Source: Chitinophagaceae bacterium
GTDB lineage: Bacteria; Bacteroidota; Bacteroidia; Chitinophagales; Chitinophagaceae
Reading direction: 5' to 3'
Length of the DNA: 64,000 nucleotides
Assembly: GCA_903642275.1 (NCBI GenBank)
Contig: CAHJWK010000005.1
Span: forward strand, 1-64,000
A program made the translations under genes and the position numbers. The first letter of the stretch is position 1. The number at the start of each line of letters is the position of its first letter. Shown here one piece after another: positions 60,051 through 64,000 of this stretch. The notes beneath the pieces were generated by a model. The model saw nothing but the letters and a program-made list of their open reading frames with translations, did not search any database and had not been told where the DNA came from.

Positions 60051-62096
60051 ATGTTTAATAATCGTGATTTAAGCTGGCTTGGTTTTAACCTGCGTGTGCT
60101 TATGGAAGCAGCAAATACATCTGTCCCATTATATGAGCGCATAAAATTCCTTGCTATTTTTTCATCCAATCTTGATGAATTTTTCAGGGTGCGTTATCCT
60201 TATATTCTTGCCATATCAAACCTTGGGAAAAAAACTCAAAAGCAAATAACCCCTGCAGTTGATGAAGATATACTTTCAAAAGTGCAGCAGGAAATAAACA
60301 TGCACCTTAACCTGTTTGGTAAAATTTTAAAAAAAGAAATCATACCTGCACTACAGGAAAACGAAATAGTATTTTATTATAATGAGCCAATACTTGAAGC
60401 ACATAAAGCAGAGATAAGAGAATTGTTTTTGTCAGAGATTTTATCTTTTATACAACCTATAATCTTAGACGGAAATATTGCGCAAAAATTTATTCCTGAA
60501 AACAACAGGTTATATATGCTTGTTACTTTGCAGGATTCAGAAAAGCTTACTTTAACCCATGCTGTAATAAATATTCCTTCCCAAAAAGTGCAGCGCTTTT
60601 TTGTGCTTGAGCCACAAAACAACATTGAATATGTAATTTTTATTGATGATATTATACGTGAAAATTTAAGCCATCTTTTTCCAAACATGCAGATTATTGG
60701 TGCGTACAGCATAAAGCTGAACCGTGATTCAGAATTAGGTTTGGATAAAGAATATACCGGTGATCTTTTACAAAAAATTGAGAAGCAATTAAGTAAAAGA
60801 GATTTCGGTGCGCCATCAAGGTTTTTATATGAAGGCAATATGCCGCATAATGTGCAGCTCTTTCTTGCATCAGCATTTAATTTAAAATTTGATGAGATGT
60901 TTGAAGGTGCACGTTATCATAACCTGAAAGACCTTTCATCTTTTCCGCAGTTTAACAAAGACCTTGAATATAAAAAACGCAAGCCTTTAATACTGCATGA
61001 AGTTTTAAACAGCGGTGATATTTTTAATGTGCTTGCCAGGGAAGATATTTTACTTCATCTGCCTTACCAGTCGTACAATCCTGTGCTGGCATTTTTTAAC
61101 CAGGCAGCGGTTGACTCTTCGGTTACAGATATATCCATAACATTATATCGCGTAGCAGCAGAATCTCATATTGTGAATGCTATGATAAGCGCTGCAAAAA
61201 ACGGTAAAAATGTTACCGTTTTTATTGAACTTAAAGCAAGGTTTGATGAAGAAAATAATATACGCTGGAGTAAATTGATGAAGCAGGCCGGTGTAAAAAT
61301 AGTTTACAGCAAAGCTGATATTAAAGTACATTCAAAAGTTGCGCTGGTTAAAAAGCAAATTGATAAACATCAGTCATATTATGCAATAATAAGCACAGGT
61401 AATTTTAATGAAACCACTGCACAGTTTTATACAGATCATCTTTTAATGACAAGCAATGCCGCAATCATAAATGAACTGATTCTTTTACTTGATTACTTAA
61501 AAGAAAACAAGTTAGATGCAAAGGCAAAAATCAAATTTGAAAAATTATTGGTATCGCAGTTTAACCTGTATGAAGATTTTAAAAAATTAATTGATGCTGA
61601 GATTGCTAAAGCTGCGAATGGTGAAGAAGCTTTAATCAGGATAAAAATAAATAATCTTGAAGAGCCGTATATAATTAAGCTTTTGTATGATGCATCCAAC
61701 GCAGGCGTACAGGTACATCTTATAATACGCAGTATTTGTTGCCTTAAACCAGGCATTGAAGGGTTAAGTGAAAATATAATTGTAAAGCGTTTGGTTGACC
61801 GTTACCTTGAACATACACGCATTTTTATTTTTGGTAAAGATGATAATGCAGAAGTATTAATTGGTTCAGCAGACTGGATGAACCGCAACCTGCACAGCAG
61901 GATAGAAGTATGTGTAAAGATTGATAACATGCGTCTTAAAAAAGAACTGCTTGATTATTTCAGGATACAATGGAGCGATACTGATAAGATGGTTGATTTG
62001 AAAGAAGATTATACGCAGAATAAGATAGAAACAGGTAACACAAAAAAAATAAATGCGCAGGAATCTCTTTATTTTTATTTACAGCAAACTGCATGA
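60051..62096 (+). CDS. ppk1: Polyphosphate kinase 1
   Basis: PPK1 reversibly makes polyphosphate from ATP. The N-terminus NRDLSWLGFNLRVLMEAANTS and ERIKFLAIFSSNLDEFFRVR is typical. The phosphorylated histidine is His427 in IKVHSKVALV, and the second conserved histidine is His588 in YLEHTRIFIFG. DITLYRVAAES-type, FIELKARFDEENNI, ISTGNFNETTAQFYTDH and GSADWMNRNLHSRIEV complete the phospholipase-D-like core. The length of 681 residues is normal. It starts 5 bases after the HD-PycTM gene, and its stop overlaps the cyclase start by 4 bases (ATGA), so the three are translated together. Confidence 0.94.
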   Translation: MFNNRDLSWLGFNLRVLMEAANTSVPLYERIKFLAIFSSNLDEFFRVRYPYILAISNLGKKTQKQITPAVDEDILSKVQQEINMHLNLFGKILKKEIIPALQENEIVFYYNEPILEAHKAEIRELFLSEILSFIQPIILDGNIAQKFIPENNRLYMLVTLQDSEKLTLTHAVINIPSQKVQRFFVLEPQNNIEYVIFIDDIIRENLSHLFPNMQIIGAYSIKLNRDSELGLDKEYTGDLLQKIEKQLSKRDFGAPSRFLYEGNMPHNVQLFLASAFNLKFDEMFEGARYHNLKDLSSFPQFNKDLEYKKRKPLILHEVLNSGDIFNVLAREDILLHLPYQSYNPVLAFFNQAAVDSSVTDISITLYRVAAESHIVNAMISAAKNGKNVTVFIELKARFDEENNIRWSKLMKQAGVKIVYSKADIKVHSKVALVKKQIDKHQSYYAIISTGNFNETTAQFYTDHLLMTSNAAIINELILLLDYLKENKLDAKAKIKFEKLLVSQFNLYEDFKKLIDAEIAKAANGEEALIRIKINNLEEPYIIKLLYDASNAGVQVHLIIRSICCLKPGIEGLSENIIVKRLVDRYLEHTRIFIFGKDDNAEVLIGSADWMNRNLHSRIEVCVKIDNMRLKKELLDYFRIQWSDTDKMVDLKEDYTQNKIETGNTKKINAQESLYFYLQQTA

Positions 62097-63169
62097 GCAA
62101 ACTGAAAAATGTTTTTCCTAACATAACTTCTGTAAGAAGATATCGTATAAATACGATTCTTTATATTGCTGTATTATGGACGCTTGTTGATACAATTGTT
62201 ATACTTGTTTTTAATAACCTGCCAACCCACAACAAATTTGGTTCAATTGTTTTAAGAGAAGTAATAGTTTTTATAGCAAGCATCGGTATGAGTTATTTAC
62301 TGGTAGTTGAACTAAGAAGGTTATTCCGTGATTTTAATTTATTAACGGCATTATTTATTAAAAGCCTGGTGTTGCTTCTTGCAGCTTTTTTAATGAATCT
62401 TCTGTTGTATGCCATCAACTCAGTTTCAATAGCCGGCTTACCTATTTCTTCATCGTTTCATCATTTTTACGATGAGTATTCTGACATTCATAAACTGGTT
62501 CAAAAAATTTTATACTGGCTTATACTTTTTTTAATTACACAACTGCTTATAGAATTGAATGAAAAGTATTCACCGGGCGTTTTTATAGATATTTTATTAG
62601 GTAAATATGTTGAGCCAAAAATTGAAACAAGAATTGTAATGTTTATGGATTTGAAAGATTCAACACCTATTGCAGAACAATTAGGCAGCCAGCGCTATTT
62701 CAGGTTTATAAGGGAATTTATATACCAGGTTTCAAACGCATTGATTGAATATAATGGCAGGATTTATCAATACGTTGGTGATGAAATTGTGGTGTCGTGG
62801 TTGTATAGCCGCGATAATGTAAGTAAAAGCATCAAGGCTTTAATACAGGCACGCCGCAACCTTAACCGGCAACATGCAGAGTTTAAAAGACTGTATGGAT
62901 TTATACCAGAGTTTAGAGTTGGCGCTCATATCGGCATTGTAACAGTCGGAGAAATTGGTGTGATAAAAAAAGACCTTGCTATGAGCGGCGATACAATGAA
63001 TACAGCTGCACGCATCAGGAGCCTAAGCACAGAAGTAAATCAAAAATATATTGCTTCAAAAGACTTTGTACAACGTGCAGACTTAAATGAATCACAGGTA
63101 GAAAATCTTGGAATGATTGAATTAAAAGGTAAAGCGCATGAAATAGAACTATACGCTTTGAAGATTTAG
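62093..63169 (+). CDS. Membrane-anchored class III nucleotidyl cyclase
   Basis: The 358-residue protein has about four to five membrane segments (21-41, 53-74, 84-108 and 137-154) and a class III cyclase domain (about 175-358). Metal aspartates are Asp186 (MFMDLKDST) and Asp230 (YQYVGDEIV). Transition-state Asn303 and Arg307 are in TMNTAARI. So the catalytic set is complete. At the usual purine-selecting Lys position (four before Asp230) the residue is Gln226, so the base specificity cannot be called from sequence. Its start overlaps the ppk1 stop by 4 bases. With the HD-PycTM gene upstream it recalls the cyclase-effector pair of Pycsar, but PycC cyclases are usually soluble. Confidence 0.88.
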   Translation: MSKLKNVFPNITSVRRYRINTILYIAVLWTLVDTIVILVFNNLPTHNKFGSIVLREVIVFIASIGMSYLLVVELRRLFRDFNLLTALFIKSLVLLLAAFLMNLLLYAINSVSIAGLPISSSFHHFYDEYSDIHKLVQKILYWLILFLITQLLIELNEKYSPGVFIDILLGKYVEPKIETRIVMFMDLKDSTPIAEQLGSQRYFRFIREFIYQVSNALIEYNGRIYQYVGDEIVVSWLYSRDNVSKSIKALIQARRNLNRQHAEFKRLYGFIPEFRVGAHIGIVTVGEIGVIKKDLAMSGDTMNTAARIRSLSTEVNQKYIASKDFVQRADLNESQVENLGMIELKGKAHEIELYALKI

Positions 63170-63175
63170 TTAATG

Positions 63176-64000
63176 TTATATAATGTTTACTTCGCGTTCC
63201 AGTATAATATCAAATTTATCAGATACACTTTTTATTATTTGCGAAGACAGGTTATAAATTTCTTCACCTGAAGCATTGCCCTGATTTATTAAAACCAGTG
63301 CTTGTTTTTCATGAACGCCGGCATCTCCATTTCTATAACCTTTCCATCCGCATTGTTCAATCAACCATCCGGCAGCAACCTTAATATGTGTTTCATTATT
63401 AGTATAACCCGGCATGTTTTCATAACTTTTTTTAAGTTGATTGAACTGTGCTGCTGTAATAACAGGGTTCTTAAAAAAACTTCCGGCATTACCAATCTCT
63501 TTTGGGTTAGGCAATTTACTGGTACGGATATTTATTACTGCCTGTGATATTGCTTTAATTGATAATTCATGCACATGCATTTTTGCTAACTCCTGCTCAA
63601 TAGCGCCATAAGATGTATTAAAATCAAGTTGCTTGTTTAACCTGAATGTTACATTTAATATTACAAATTCATCTTTATGTTTTGTTTTGAAAACGCTGTC
63701 ACGATAACCAAATACGCAATCATTTGCGCTGAACATATGAATAGATAAATCATGCCTGTTCATTGCTTCAAGGCTTTCAAAAATATCTTTAACTTCAACA
63801 CCATAAGCACCGATATTTTGTATTGGTGATGCTCCAACATTGCCTGGTATCAAACTTAAATTTTCCATGCCTGCATAATTGCGGTTAATGCAATGCATAA
63901 CCAACGCATTCCAGCTTTCACCTGCTGCTGCTTTTACATAATAATGATGGGCATTTTCTTTAATTAATTCTATTCCGCGAAATTCATTTTTTAAAACAAT
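63176..64000 (-). CDS. murB: UDP-N-acetylmuramate dehydrogenase, 5' end outside window
   Basis: The frame stays open to base 64000, so the N-terminal part lies beyond the window. Visible MurB marks are AAAGESWNALV, NLSLIPGNVGASPIQNIGAYG, FGYRDSVFK, KEIGNAGSFFKNPVI, AGWLIEQCGWKG and the GDAGVHEKQALVLIN close. The serine of NAGSFFKNP is the expected proton donor. MurB reduces the enolpyruvyl ether to make UDP-MurNAc in murein synthesis. It is convergent with the cyclase gene, with 6 bases between stops. Confidence 0.93.
   Translation of the reverse strand: MVLKNEFRGIELIKENAHHYYVKAAAGESWNALVMHCINRNYAGMENLSLIPGNVGASPIQNIGAYGVEVKDIFESLEAMNRHDLSIHMFSANDCVFGYRDSVFKTKHKDEFVILNVTFRLNKQLDFNTSYGAIEQELAKMHVHELSIKAISQAVINIRTSKLPNPKEIGNAGSFFKNPVITAAQFNQLKKSYENMPGYTNNETHIKVAAGWLIEQCGWKGYRNGDAGVHEKQALVLINQGNASGEEIYNLSSQIIKSVSDKFDIILEREVNII

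Noticed and set aside
58831-63169. Calling this a confirmed Pycsar defence system
   Set aside because: The cyclase is membrane-anchored and the operon includes ppk1; HD-PycTM proteins occur widely in this phylum, so a defence label would go beyond the sequence.

Overview
The window looks like a chromosomal segment from a Bacteroidota bacterium, most likely a member or relative of the Chitinophagaceae. The evidence is low overall GC, a type IX secretion C-terminal sorting domain, a TonB-dependent receptor operon with STN, DUF4249 and MG2-type proteins, TAnnTTTG-like promoter boxes, few recognisable Shine-Dalgarno sites, and several families largely confined to that phylum (a DUF6728-like mini-protein, DUF2157 membrane proteins, an ECF42-type sigma factor with DGPF partner, DUF5996). 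I saw no rRNA, tRNA, CRISPR array or complete insertion sequence.

Left part (1-11,600): the end of a membrane protein, then a phage-style lysis pair (GH108 lysozyme plus 3-TM holin) next to an M19-like dipeptidase and a papain-like protease, all without signal peptides. Next come a secreted propeller-like protein, an SPFH protein, an OsmC protein, MetZ with an S66 L,D-carboxypeptidase, a DUF5996 protein with a UBP-type zinc finger, and an MFS transporter.

11,588-27,900: a leftward four-gene TonB receptor operon, then a PqiA-domain protein, an SDR-type protein, a frameshifted AlkZ-like winged-helix gene, an L,D-transpeptidase-like secreted protein, two overlapping DUF2157-type membrane proteins, a GNAT, an alpha/beta hydrolase and a DUF1835 protein. 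27,974-44,700: parC, an ECF42 sigma factor with small satellite genes, DinB, a PHB-depolymerase-like esterase, MsrB, LpxB carrying heptanucleotide-repeat insertions, SurE, an acyl-CoA dehydrogenase with a palindromic site at its start, a ComEA-like HhH protein, a PhnP-type hydrolase and a CPBP protease. Two copies of a GC-rich dispersed repeat and a run of four perfect hairpins lie in the gaps.

44,844-54,200: a T9SS cargo protein, a small lipoprotein, a GC-richer hypothetical gene preceded by a 13-unit 21-bp tandem repeat, an NGT-rich secreted protein, a carbohydrate-oxidation group (sugar isomerase/epimerase, PQQ-type sugar dehydrogenase, SMP-30-like propeller) and an AlaDH/saccharopine-dehydrogenase-like enzyme.

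54,282-63,169 is the most striking part: a tight five-gene run encoding an SdiA-regulated-type propeller lipoprotein, a metallophosphoesterase fused to an outer-membrane barrel, an HD hydrolase fused to a Pycsar-effector (PycTM/DUF5706) membrane domain, polyphosphate kinase 1, and a membrane-anchored class III nucleotidyl cyclase. Cyclase plus PycTM resembles the two-part Pycsar anti-phage logic, but here it is coupled to polyphosphate synthesis and a possible built-in off switch (HD). The window ends inside murB.
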